Below the pieces are notes generated by a model. It worked only from the letters and a program-made list of their open reading frames with translations. It had not been told where the DNA came from and searched no databases. DNA of 18,132 nucleotides from Pseudomonadota bacterium (GTDB lineage: Bacteria; Pseudomonadota; Alphaproteobacteria; Sphingomonadales; Sphingomonadaceae). Numbering within the stretch: the first letter of the stretch is position 1; every line of letters starts with the position of its first letter. A program made the position numbers and the translations under genes. The stretch covers positions 1-18,132 of the forward strand of contig JAEZFL010000005.1 in assembly GCA_023417515.1 (NCBI GenBank), given 5' to 3'. Below, one piece after another: positions 8,705 to 15,535 of this stretch.

Positions 8705-8738
8705 GGGCGGCGGGGCAACTCGCCGCCCTTCTTCTTTT
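8705..8738 (+). terminator. Rho-independent terminator of the TonB receptor gene
   Basis: A perfect 8-bp GC stem, GGGCGGCG (8705-8712) with CGCCGCCC (8721-8728), closes an 8-base loop and is followed by the T-rich run TTCTTCTTTT. It lies 27 bases after the receptor stop. The T-run ends at the stop codon of the convergent DUF429-like gene. The opposite strand has A-rich sequence before the stem but no clear U-run after it, so it is best as a plus-strand terminator. Confidence 0.88.
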
Positions 8739-9598
8739 CAGAGGATGCCGAAGGTCCAGCCTTCGGTGTGGGCGAGGTCGGGGGTGAGGCCCTCGGGAGC
8801 GAAGGCGCGGGGTTCGCTCGCCGCGAGCGCCCGCATGCCCGCCGCCGTCACGAGGGCGTCGGTCTGGTGGTCGTTCGGCTCGAAGCGCAGCCGAACCGGC
8901 TTGCTTCCGAGCCCTGCCAGGGCGCGATTGAGCTCGGTTTTCGTCCTCAACTTGGTTCCCGGCATACCGGCGCGGCGCAGGTAGATGCGCGTGTAGATCT
9001 CGACGACGGCGCTGCCGTGCTGGGGAAGCGGGTCCATCGGCCAGATCGCGACCTTGCCGTCGAGGCGATGGAGCAGCCGCATCCCCGCGAAGCTCGCCTT
9101 GGCGACCTGGGCCGCCCCGATCGCGTCATAGGCGCTCGCCGTCTTTCGCCCGCCCTGCGCATTGAGGCGGGCGTCGCAGCGGCGGAAGTGCATGAACCCG
9201 GCCTTCACGCCGTCCGCGATGCCGAAATAGAAGTGCCGTCGATGGCTTTGCTCGAGGAAACTCGCGGCGCCGAGATCCTCGTCGCCGCAATGGCTCTCGA
9301 CATAGGCCCACAGGTCGCGCGCCGTGACTGGGACGTCCGGCTGGCCGGGCAGATATTCGCCGCGCTCGGCGATCGGCGGAGCGAAGCTGAAATCGAAGCC
9401 GAACAGGGTGGGGGCCTTGGCCGCCTCGGCGAGAAGCCAGTCCAGAACTTCGCTTCGCGACCAGACATGGTCCGGGCGCACCAGCCGGGGCGCCGAGTCA
9501 CCCGCGTCCGCCATCGCGATGGCGATGCCCTTGTGACGTCGGCCTTTGGCGCCGGACCAATCGATGGCGGCGAAGCGGGCGAAAGCCGGGACCGTCAT
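8738..9598 (-). CDS. DUF429-like protein, predicted RNase H-fold
   Basis: A 286-residue protein without signal peptide or membrane segment. The N-terminal AAIDWSGAKG resembles the first beta-strand and acidic residue of RNase H-like proteins of the DUF429 type. A second acidic motif, FGFDFSFAPP, lies near residue 67, and the C-terminal HQTDALVTAAGMRAL matches the typical last acidic helix. These are the positions expected for metal ligands of a nuclease, but activity is inference and the family call is moderate. The likely start is the ATG at 9598, which lies inside the left arm of a palindromic repeat; no GTG, TTG or other ATG occurs before the conserved motif, except an ATG at 9616 deeper in the repeat. 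Neither has a clear ribosome-binding site. It is the last gene of the rarA cluster and converges on the receptor gene. Confidence 0.72.
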   Translation of the reverse strand: MTVPAFARFAAIDWSGAKGRRHKGIAIAMADAGDSAPRLVRPDHVWSRSEVLDWLLAEAAKAPTLFGFDFSFAPPIAERGEYLPGQPDVPVTARDLWAYVESHCGDEDLGAASFLEQSHRRHFYFGIADGVKAGFMHFRRCDARLNAQGGRKTASAYDAIGAAQVAKASFAGMRLLHRLDGKVAIWPMDPLPQHGSAVVEIYTRIYLRRAGMPGTKLRTKTELNRALAGLGSKPVRLRFEPNDHQTDALVTAAGMRALAASEPRAFAPEGLTPDLAHTEGWTFGIL

Positions 9599-9667
9599 GC
9601 CAGCGGAAGCTGGCATCTACGGGGACGCGGAAAGCGCGGTAGACCCCAGCTTTCGCTGGGGTGACGG
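9592..9667. repeat. Palindromic double-hairpin repeat element (type 2)
   Basis: Two 29-base arms, 9592-9620 and 9639-9667, are inverted copies with an 18-base spacer. Each arm is an 8-bp hairpin with a tetraloop: the left reads ATGCCAGC-GGAA-GCTGGCAT, and the right on its complementary strand reads ACCCCAGC-GAAA-GCTGGGGT. Apart from one loop base, the arms differ only by two compensated base pairs, TG:CA against CC:GG, the same exchange seen in the element at 1368-1451 although the stem sequences are otherwise different. The right arm ends 4 bases after the stop codon of the MmcQ gene, and the left arm contains the apparent start codon of the DUF429-like gene. Confidence 0.87.
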
Positions 9668-9671
9668 TTTT

Positions 9672-10019
9672 TCATGGGCGCTCCGTCATTCCCGCCGCGG
9701 CGCGCTGCGGCTTCCTGGCGCGGTCCCACCAGGCGCGCTGGATGTACAGCTCGATCCGGTCGTGGGCGGGGGTGCCGTAGCGGACGAGCAGCATCGGATA
9801 GTTGCGATAGTGATCGGTCTCCCAGAAGGTGTCCGGGTCGGTCTCGAACAGGATCTGCTTCTCGGGATGGGTGACCATCAGCGCGAAGCTGCCTTTCTCC
9901 CGCCCCGGCGACATGAAGCCCTTGCCGTTGATCTTCGGGCAAGGCGTGCCCCACCATTTCTCCATGACCACGTCGGGCAGGGAGCAAGCGAAGGCGACGG
10001 CCTCGTCCCAATCCTTCAT
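9672..10019 (-). CDS. MmcQ/YjbR family protein
   Basis: A 115-residue cytoplasmic protein of the MmcQ/YjbR family, small alpha/beta proteins with a CyaY-like fold sometimes described as DNA-binding; their role is not settled. Recognisable features are the N-terminal helix DWDEAVAFACSLP, the core EKWWGTPCPKINGKGF, the strand FALMVTHPEKQILFETDPDTFW, and the C-terminal helix ELYIQRAWWDRARK. Length is normal. The ATG at 10019 overlaps the TGA of the serine hydrolase gene in an ATGA motif (10016-10019), so it is probably translated by coupling. The long upstream open frame (to 10310) is read-through of the neighbouring gene in another phase. The last eight or so residues (AAAGMTERP) may derive from decayed repeat sequence, since CGTCATTCCCGC at about 9688 resembles a repeat arm. 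Confidence 0.88.
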   Translation of the reverse strand: MKDWDEAVAFACSLPDVVMEKWWGTPCPKINGKGFMSPGREKGSFALMVTHPEKQILFETDPDTFWETDHYRNYPMLLVRYGTPAHDRIELYIQRAWWDRARKPQRAAAGMTERP

Positions 10020-11422
10020 CGGCTGGGTTCCAGCGCAGCGAGCACGTCCCGGGTGAAGGCCCTGATGTCGAGCTGGGAGGCGGCACCGCCGTCGAAACCG
10101 CGGCGGACAAGCACGAGCTGGCGCGACGGGATGACGACGACGAACTGGCCGCGATTGCCCTGCGCGACGATCGAGTCCTGCGGAAGACCGCTGTCGGCGG
10201 GGAACGTCCACCAGGTCATGCCGTAGCCGAAGCCGCGGGCGGGCTGTGCGGCGGCGTGGCGGCGCACTGTCTCGGTCCAGCCGGCCGGGAGGACGCGCTC
10301 GCCGTTCCACATGCCATCAGCGAGGTGGAGGAGGCCCATGCGGGCGAGGTCGCGCGCCGTGGTCCACACCTGGCTCGACATGATGAAGTGCCCGCTCGGA
10401 TCGGTCTCTGGGACCGTCCGGGTCATGCCGATGCGCCAGAACAGGCGGTTGAACGGATAGGCCAGCGCCCGCTCGCCATCGCCGAGGACATGGCTCAAGG
10501 CCCGCGTCGCGGCGACGATGTCGTTGTTGGAGTAGCGGAAATGCTGGCCCGGCGGCGCGACCAGCGGCAGTCCGGCGATGGTGTCGGCGACCGTCGCTCC
10601 GCCGAAATAGAGGGCGTCGGTGCGGTTGCCGGCATGGTCGCTGTTGAGGCCGCTGTTCATGCGCAGAAGCCGGTCGAGGGTGATCGCCGAGCGGGGGTCG
10701 CCGAGGCGCTGCCATTCCGGCACCGGCGCCGGAGCGTCGAGACGGATGAGGCCGTCCTCGACCGCGGCCCCGATCAGGGTGCCGGCGATGCTCTTGGCGA
10801 CCGACCAGGTGCGCTGCGACGTATGCATGTCGAAGTCGGGCCGATAGCGCTCGGCGACGATACGGCCGTTCTGGACGACGAGCACGGCGGTGGTCTCGCT
10901 GCCCTGGCCATAGGTGCGGCGGTCGAAGGCCGAGGCGACGGCGCGGGCGAGCGCGGCGGAATCGCCTGTCGGGCGGCCGGTGGCGCGGGCGTCGCCCTGA
11001 GGCCAGGGCTGGGCGTCGATCGCCGCGAGGTCGGGGCCTCGGGCCGCGAGGCTCGGCAGGCTCGCGACGGCCCCGATCGGCGCCCCGATCGGAAGCTGGG
11101 TACAGCCGAGATGCGGGCGCCATTGCGCGACGCGCGGCGGCATGTCGTCGCGGTAGCGAACGGTGACGCGGCGGTTGGCGCGGTCCACGTCCGCAGTCAG
11201 TTGCCCGAACAGCGGCTCGAGCTCGGGATAGGTGCGGGCGAGGTCGTCCTGCGCGATCACGGACTCGGGCAGTCCGGCATTGAACAGGTCGCTGCACAGG
11301 AAGCTGGCCTTGTAGCCGGCCGCCAAGGCGCGGCGGTAATCGGGCCGATCGTCCTGCGCGGCAGCGGGCGCCGCAAAGAGCAAGGCGGCGCCGACCCAAA
11401 GCGCCCTAAGACTTACGCGCAC
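10016..11422 (-). CDS. Exported serine hydrolase, beta-lactamase family (class C-like fold)
   Basis: A 468-residue protein starting at a GTG (11422) with GGGAGGA about 6 bases upstream. The long open frame before it is shadow of rarA. A signal peptide covers about residues 1-22 (ALWVGAALLFAAPAAA-Q), so the enzyme is periplasmic or outer-membrane associated. An N-terminal region of about 140 residues containing two cysteines (43 and 107) precedes the catalytic domain. The beta-lactamase/penicillin-binding fold shows SVAK at 207-210 (nucleophile Ser207, Lys210), the YSN motif at 297-299, and GNRG near 438 at the third motif position. This pattern fits the broad family of serine esterases, peptidases and 6-aminohexanoate-dimer-hydrolase-like enzymes; the substrate is unknown, and calling it a resistance gene would be unjustified. 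The gene overlaps rarA by 17 bases and the MmcQ gene by 4. Confidence 0.88.
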   Translation of the reverse strand: MRVSLRALWVGAALLFAAPAAAQDDRPDYRRALAAGYKASFLCSDLFNAGLPESVIAQDDLARTYPELEPLFGQLTADVDRANRRVTVRYRDDMPPRVAQWRPHLGCTQLPIGAPIGAVASLPSLAARGPDLAAIDAQPWPQGDARATGRPTGDSAALARAVASAFDRRTYGQGSETTAVLVVQNGRIVAERYRPDFDMHTSQRTWSVAKSIAGTLIGAAVEDGLIRLDAPAPVPEWQRLGDPRSAITLDRLLRMNSGLNSDHAGNRTDALYFGGATVADTIAGLPLVAPPGQHFRYSNNDIVAATRALSHVLGDGERALAYPFNRLFWRIGMTRTVPETDPSGHFIMSSQVWTTARDLARMGLLHLADGMWNGERVLPAGWTETVRRHAAAQPARGFGYGMTWWTFPADSGLPQDSIVAQGNRGQFVVVIPSRQLVLVRRGFDGGAASQLDIRAFTRDVLAALEPSR

Positions 11423-12746
11423 GCAATTCCTCCCAATAAGCGATCCGCTCGGCGACCCGCTTCTCGAAGCCGCGGTCGGTCGGCTCGTAGAAGGTCTGCG
11501 GCTGCATCTCCTCGGGCCAGTAATTGTCGCCGGAGAAGCCGCCCTCGGAATCATGGTCGTAGGTGTAGCCCTTGCCGTAGCCGACCTGTTTCATGAGCTT
11601 GGTCGGCGCGTTCAAAATGTTTTTGGGCGGCATCAGCGATCCGGTCTCGCGGGCCGAGCGCCACGCCGCCTTCTGCGCCTTGTAGGCCGCATTCGATTTG
11701 GGTGCGGTTGCGAGATAGAGGGTGGCCTGAACGATGGCGAGCTCGCCCTCGGGCGACCCAAGGAAATCGTAGGTGTCCTTGGCGGCGAGGCACTGCACCA
11801 GCGCATTGGGGTCGGCCATGCCGATGTCCTCGACCGCGGTGCGGACGAGCCGGCGCAACAGGTAGAGCGGCTCCTCGCCGGCGGTCAGCATTCGCGCGAG
11901 ATAATAGAGCGCGGCCTGCGGGTCGGAGCCGCGGATCGATTTGTGGAGCGCGGAGATGAGGTTGTAATGCCCCTCGCGGTCCTTGTCGTAGACCGCCACG
12001 CGACGGTGGAGGAGGGCGGCGAGCTCGGCGGGCTCGAGCAAATGCATCCTCTCCCCCTCAGGGGAGAGGGTGATAGAAAAAAGCGTCTCCGCCTGGTTGA
12101 GGAGGAAGCGGCCGTCGCCGTCGGCGGTGGCGATCAACGCCTCGCGCGCGGCGGGAGTGAGTGGGAGCGGACGCTCCATCAGCGCCTCGGCGTTGTCGAG
12201 CAGCCGGCCGAGCGCGGTGGCGTCGAGGCGGTTGAGGATCAGCACCTGGGCTCGGCTCAGCAGTGCGGCGTTGAGCTCGAAGCTCGGATTCTCGGTGGTC
12301 GCGCCGACCAGCACGACGGTGCCGTCCTCGACATAGGGAAGGAAGCCATCCTGCTGGGCGCGGTTGAAGCGGTGGATCTCGTCCACGAACAGCAGGGTCT
12401 GGCGGCCGAACCTGCGATGCTCGCGCGCCTCGGCGAACACCTTCTTCAAATCGGCGACCCCGGAGAAGACCGCGGAGATGGCGATGAAGCGCAGGCCCAC
12501 CGCGTCGGCGAGGAGGCGCGCGATGCTGGTCTTGCCGGTGCCGGGCGGTCCCCACAGGATCATCGAGGCGAGCTTGCCAGCGGCGACCATCCGGCCGATC
12601 GCGCCGTCAGCGCCGGTCAGATGCTCCTGGCCGACGACATCGTCGAGGCTGCGCGGCCGCAGGCGGTCGGCGAGCGGCGCACTCTCGTCCGGCTCCGGCG
12701 CGGGCGGCGGGGCAGGGGGCTCATCGGCGGCGAACAGGTCGGCCAT
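11406..12746 (-). CDS. rarA: Replication-associated recombination protein A (MgsA/RarA AAA+ ATPase)
   Basis: A 446-residue cytoplasmic AAA+ ATPase of the clamp-loader clade that acts at stalled or damaged replication forks. Visible motifs are Walker A GPPGTGKT (66-73), Walker B LLFVDEIH (118-125), and sensor 1 GATTENPS (148-155). The C-terminal signatures are KDREGHYNLISALHKS, the tetramerisation region EDIGMADPNAL, and APTKLMKQVGYGKGY. Length equals that of E. coli RarA. The first 22 residues are Pro/Glu/Ala-rich, with LFAADEPP possibly a short clamp- or SSB-contacting tail. The start ATG at 12746 has only a weak upstream AGG. A perfect 9-bp palindrome lies inside the coding region at about residues 226-233 (see the separate entry). 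It is the first gene of a four-gene minus-strand cluster and diverges from the DUF305 fusion gene by 124 bases. Confidence 0.95.
   Translation of the reverse strand: MADLFAADEPPAPPPAPEPDESAPLADRLRPRSLDDVVGQEHLTGADGAIGRMVAAGKLASMILWGPPGTGKTSIARLLADAVGLRFIAISAVFSGVADLKKVFAEAREHRRFGRQTLLFVDEIHRFNRAQQDGFLPYVEDGTVVLVGATTENPSFELNAALLSRAQVLILNRLDATALGRLLDNAEALMERPLPLTPAAREALIATADGDGRFLLNQAETLFSITLSPEGERMHLLEPAELAALLHRRVAVYDKDREGHYNLISALHKSIRGSDPQAALYYLARMLTAGEEPLYLLRRLVRTAVEDIGMADPNALVQCLAAKDTYDFLGSPEGELAIVQATLYLATAPKSNAAYKAQKAAWRSARETGSLMPPKNILNAPTKLMKQVGYGKGYTYDHDSEGGFSGDNYWPEEMQPQTFYEPTDRGFEKRVAERIAYWEELRARKS
12048..12069. repeat. Palindrome inside the rarA coding sequence
   Basis: A perfect 9-bp inverted repeat, CCTCTCCCC (12048-12056) and GGGGAGAGG (12061-12069), with a 4-base spacer. 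It is read in frame within rarA as part of SPEGERM, in the loop between the AAA+ lid helices and the C-terminal domain. It resembles the CCCCTCCC/GGGGAGGGG repeats at 15326-15464. Confidence 0.75.
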
Positions 12747-12834
12747 GGGCCTGATCTAGTCGCACCGGGCGACACCCAAAAGCCACAAACGGCCGCATCT
12801 CGCCCGTTCCACCATCGCACCGTGGCGTGCTACG

Positions 12835-12861
12835 CCTCCCGCAAATAGAAAAAACGGGAGG
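12835..12861 (+). promoter_or_regulatory. Hairpin that would mask the ribosome-binding site of the DUF305 fusion gene
   Basis: CCTCCCG (12835-12841) is perfectly complementary to CGGGAGG (12855-12861), with a 13-base A-rich loop. The right half is the Shine-Dalgarno sequence of the TTG start at 12871. If the transcript starts upstream of 12835, the stem would sequester that site. I found no defined ligand-binding core, so a simple RNA switch or thermometer, or a DNA operator, are all possible. It could also be chance. Confidence 0.5.
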
Positions 12862-12870
12862 ACCTGCAAG

Positions 12871-15318
12871 TTGCCGACCTATCGCCTGTTGTCGCTGCGG
12901 CGCGCTCTGCGCTGCTCCGCCGCCTTCGCGATTCTCGCTGCCGGAGGCGCAGCCATTGCCCAGGACGTTCCGATCGTCCAGCCGGGCGCGCCTGGCCAGC
13001 CGTCGAGGACGATCACCGCCGAGGAGGCGGTGCGGATCGCCGACACGCGCTTCTCGCCCGACGACGTCAAGTTCATGCAGGACATGATCCTGCACCACCA
13101 GCAGGCGGTCGAGATGGCAGCGCTGGTCGAGGCGCGAAGCACGATGCCGGCGATCAAGCAGGCGGCGGGGCGGATCGCCGCGTCGCAGGCCGACGAGATC
13201 CGCTTCATGCAGACCTGGCTTCGCGAGCGCGGCCAGCAGGTGCCCGATCCGTCGGCCGCGCACCATGGTGACCATTCCGCCCATGCCGACATGCCGGGCA
13301 TGTCCACTCCGGAGCAGATGGCGGCGCTCGCGGCGGCGCGCGGGGCGGCGTTCGACCGGCTGTTTCTCGAGCGGATGATCCACCATCATGAAGGCGCGCT
13401 CACCATGGCGCGGGCGCTTCTGCGCCGGTCGGGCTCGGCCTATGATCCGGTGCTGTTCCAGTTCGCAAACGACCTCACCAACGAGCAGCAGGCCGAGATC
13501 GAGCGGATGGCCGCTCTTCTCGCTCCGCTCTCCAACGATCGCCGCGCCGTGCTCACCCCCGGCTTCCGCGATGCCGGGCAGGCGATCAGCAACATGACCC
13601 TGGTCGCGAGCCTGCCCAAGCCAACCGGCTTCTTCGATCCCGCCAATCCCGCAAATCTGCCGCCGCCGATCCCGGCCGAGCCAGGGGCGACGCCTGCCCC
13701 TGCGCCTGCCGACGGCGCCGCAGCAACTCCCCGCGTCGGCGATCGCTCGCCGATGCTGAGTTTCGCCAATACCGACATGGCCTTTTCCGGCGATCTGCTC
13801 GCGGCCGGCAATTATCACGGCTTCAATCTCTACCGGCTGGTCGAAGGCGGTGCGCCGCAGCTGATCAGCTCGGTGATCTGCCCGGGCGGGCAGGGCGACG
13901 TCTCGATCGTGGGCGACCTGCTCATCATGTCGGTCGAGGAACGGCGCGGGCGTACCGATTGCGGCCGCCAGGGCGTGCCCGACGACGTCAGCGCGGAGCG
14001 GTTCCGCGGGCTTCGCATCTTCGACATCAGCAATCCGGCGAGCCCACGTCAGGTCGGCCAGGTGCAGACGTGCCGCGGCTCGCACACCCACTCGGTCGTG
14101 TCCGGCCCGGCCGATGGCGCGATCATCGTCTATGCCTCGGGCACCTCCGGGGTGCGGCGCAGCGAGGAGCTTGAAGGCTGCGTCGGCGAGGTTCCGGGCG
14201 ACAGCCGCACCTCGCTGTTCCGCATCGACGTGATCGAGATCCCGGTCGCCGATCCTTCGCGTGCGCGGATCGTCGACAGCCCGGCGGTGTTCGCCGACCC
14301 GGCGACCGGCAACCTCGCCGGCCTGTGGCGCGGCGGCAGCCATGGCGAGGGCACTCAGGACACCAGCCGCACCGACCAGTGCCACGACATCACCGTGTTC
14401 CCGAGCCGCAACCTCGCCGCCGGCGCCTGCTCGGGAAACGGTATCATCTTCGACATCTCCGATCCGCGCCGCCCGCGCAGGCTCGACGCGGTGGTCGACC
14501 CGAACTTCGCCTATTGGCACTCGGCGACGTTCAACAATGACGGCACCAAGGTGCTGTTCACCGACGAATGGGGCGGCGGGTCGCGGCCGCGCTGCAGGGT
14601 CCAGGACCAGCGCACATGGGGCGCCAACGCGATCTACGACATCGTCGACAATCGCCTGCGCTTCCGAAGCCACTACAAGCTTCCGGCGGCGCAGACCGAG
14701 GAGGAGAATTGCGTCGCCCATAACGGCTCGATCGTGCCGGTGCCGGGCCGCGATATTTTCGTCCAGGCCTGGTACCAGGGCGGCATCTCGGTGATCGACT
14801 TCACCGATTCCGCCAACCCGGTGGAGATCGCCTATTTCGACCGTGGTCCGATCAGCGCCGATCATCTCGTGCTCGGCGGCTATTGGTCGGCTTATTGGTA
14901 CAAGGGTCAGATCTACGGCACCGAGATCGTGCGCGGGCTCGATGTCCTGGCGCTGCAGCCGAGCGCGCACCTCACCGCCAACGAGATCGCCGCCGCGGCG
15001 CTCGCCGACCAGGGAGAGCGGTTCAATCCGCAGCAGCAATTCCCGGTGAGCTGGCCGGCCGACCCGGTCGTGGCGAAGGCCTATGTCGACCAACTCCAGC
15101 GCAGCCGCTCGCTGGCCGCCGGAACGGTCGCTGATCTCAACCGCACGCTCGACCAGGCTTCGGCGCGCCTCGCGGCAGGCGGGACCGACGCCGCACTGGC
15201 CGGACGCATCGAGCGGATGGCGGCCAGCTTGCGCGTGACCGGCCAGGACCCGGCGGCGAACCACCGCGCGACGGCGCTGCGCGAAACGCTGACCGGAATC
15301 GCCGGCCGCCTGCGCTGA
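12871..15318 (+). CDS. Exported DUF305 - LVIVD beta-propeller fusion protein
   Basis: An 815-residue protein starting at TTG 12871, with GGGAGG nine bases upstream; no other in-frame start precedes the signal peptide (residues 1-30, AILAAGGAAIA-Q). Residues of about 58-216 form a DUF305 domain, a four-helix ferritin-like fold, with the paired motifs FMQDMILHHQQAVEMA (His75, His76) and FLERMIHHHEGALTMA (His171-173). The His/Met-rich linker HHGDHSAHADMPGM (131-144) lies between them. DUF305 proteins have been linked to copper handling, so metal binding is plausible. After a Pro/Ala-rich linker (about 265-290), residues of roughly 300-690 contain repeats such as LRIFDISNPASPRQVG, IIFDISDPRRPRRLD and ISVIDFTDSANPVEIA, typical of LVIVD-repeat propellers. 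The last 120 residues are helical. It is probably periplasmic or surface-exposed; enzymatic activity is not evident. It is monocistronic. Confidence 0.87.
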   Translation: MPTYRLLSLRRALRCSAAFAILAAGGAAIAQDVPIVQPGAPGQPSRTITAEEAVRIADTRFSPDDVKFMQDMILHHQQAVEMAALVEARSTMPAIKQAAGRIAASQADEIRFMQTWLRERGQQVPDPSAAHHGDHSAHADMPGMSTPEQMAALAAARGAAFDRLFLERMIHHHEGALTMARALLRRSGSAYDPVLFQFANDLTNEQQAEIERMAALLAPLSNDRRAVLTPGFRDAGQAISNMTLVASLPKPTGFFDPANPANLPPPIPAEPGATPAPAPADGAAATPRVGDRSPMLSFANTDMAFSGDLLAAGNYHGFNLYRLVEGGAPQLISSVICPGGQGDVSIVGDLLIMSVEERRGRTDCGRQGVPDDVSAERFRGLRIFDISNPASPRQVGQVQTCRGSHTHSVVSGPADGAIIVYASGTSGVRRSEELEGCVGEVPGDSRTSLFRIDVIEIPVADPSRARIVDSPAVFADPATGNLAGLWRGGSHGEGTQDTSRTDQCHDITVFPSRNLAAGACSGNGIIFDISDPRRPRRLDAVVDPNFAYWHSATFNNDGTKVLFTDEWGGGSRPRCRVQDQRTWGANAIYDIVDNRLRFRSHYKLPAAQTEEENCVAHNGSIVPVPGRDIFVQAWYQGGISVIDFTDSANPVEIAYFDRGPISADHLVLGGYWSAYWYKGQIYGTEIVRGLDVLALQPSAHLTANEIAAAALADQGERFNPQQQFPVSWPADPVVAKAYVDQLQRSRSLAAGTVADLNRTLDQASARLAAGGTDAALAGRIERMAASLRVTGQDPAANHRATALRETLTGIAGRLR

Positions 15319-15325
15319 GCAATTG

Positions 15326-15464
15326 CCTAGCCCCTCCCTTTAGGGGAAGGGTTGGGGTGGGGGAGTCACCGAGTACCGGTTCTTGAAGGCAGCTGCGTTG
15401 CCTGCGAGTGCATTGCGCTCGCCCCCCGCCCCTTGATCCCCCCTTTAAGGGGAGGGGTTAACCA
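15326..15464. repeat. Inverted pair of CCCCTCCC-type repeats
   Basis: Two imperfect inverted copies, about 15326-15366 and 15421-15464, each carry a CCCCTCCC(C)TTTA(A)-GGGG hairpin core followed by a second G-rich (or C-rich) block. The 54 bases between them are unrelated. The pair fills most of the gap between the DUF305 fusion gene and padR. It begins about 8 bases after the upstream stop, and its first hairpin could act as a terminator, although no U-run follows. The layout repeats the two-arm plan of the elements at 1368 and 9592, with less perfect arms. Confidence 0.75.
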
Positions 15465-15476
15465 TGTCGCGGCCTC

Positions 15477-15505
15477 TTGTTCCGCGATCGTATAAGATAT
15501 ATCTA
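15477..15505 (+). promoter_or_regulatory. Candidate padR promoter with an overlapping palindromic operator
   Basis: TTGTTC (15477-15482) and TATCTA (15500-15505), 17 bases apart, make a plausible sigma-70 promoter in the only AT-rich patch of the region. The perfect 10-bp palindrome AGATATATCT (15495-15504) overlaps the -10 element. Because PadR repressors commonly regulate their own gene, this is a good operator candidate; binding is inference. Confidence 0.5.
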
Positions 15506-15508
15506 GAG

Positions 15509-15535
15509 GCATCACGGAAGGGAGATGCGTGATGC
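15509..15535 (+). promoter_or_regulatory. Inverted repeat spanning the padR ribosome-binding site and start
   Basis: A perfect 8-bp inverted repeat, GCATCACG (15509-15516) and CGTGATGC (15528-15535), is separated by 11 bases that include the GGGAG ribosome-binding site. The right half includes the ATG start codon at 15532. It could be a second operator half-site pair or, if fully transcribed, an RNA hairpin presenting the binding site in its loop. The candidate promoter would start transcription near 15512, which makes the DNA-operator reading more likely. Confidence 0.5.

Noticed and set aside
10016..11422. A beta-lactamase resistance gene
   Set aside because: SVAK and YSN define the broad serine-hydrolase superfamily. 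The long N-terminal region and GNRG third motif do not indicate a class C resistance enzyme.
11553..12848. A 431-codon plus-strand frame opposite rarA, and a similar one at 10256-11596
   Set aside because: Both are antisense shadows of well-supported minus-strand genes, without ribosome-binding sites or motifs.
12721..15264. An 847-codon minus-strand open frame opposite the DUF305 fusion gene
   Set aside because: It has the same antisense-shadow pattern, also runs across the rarA promoter gap, and has no domain motifs.
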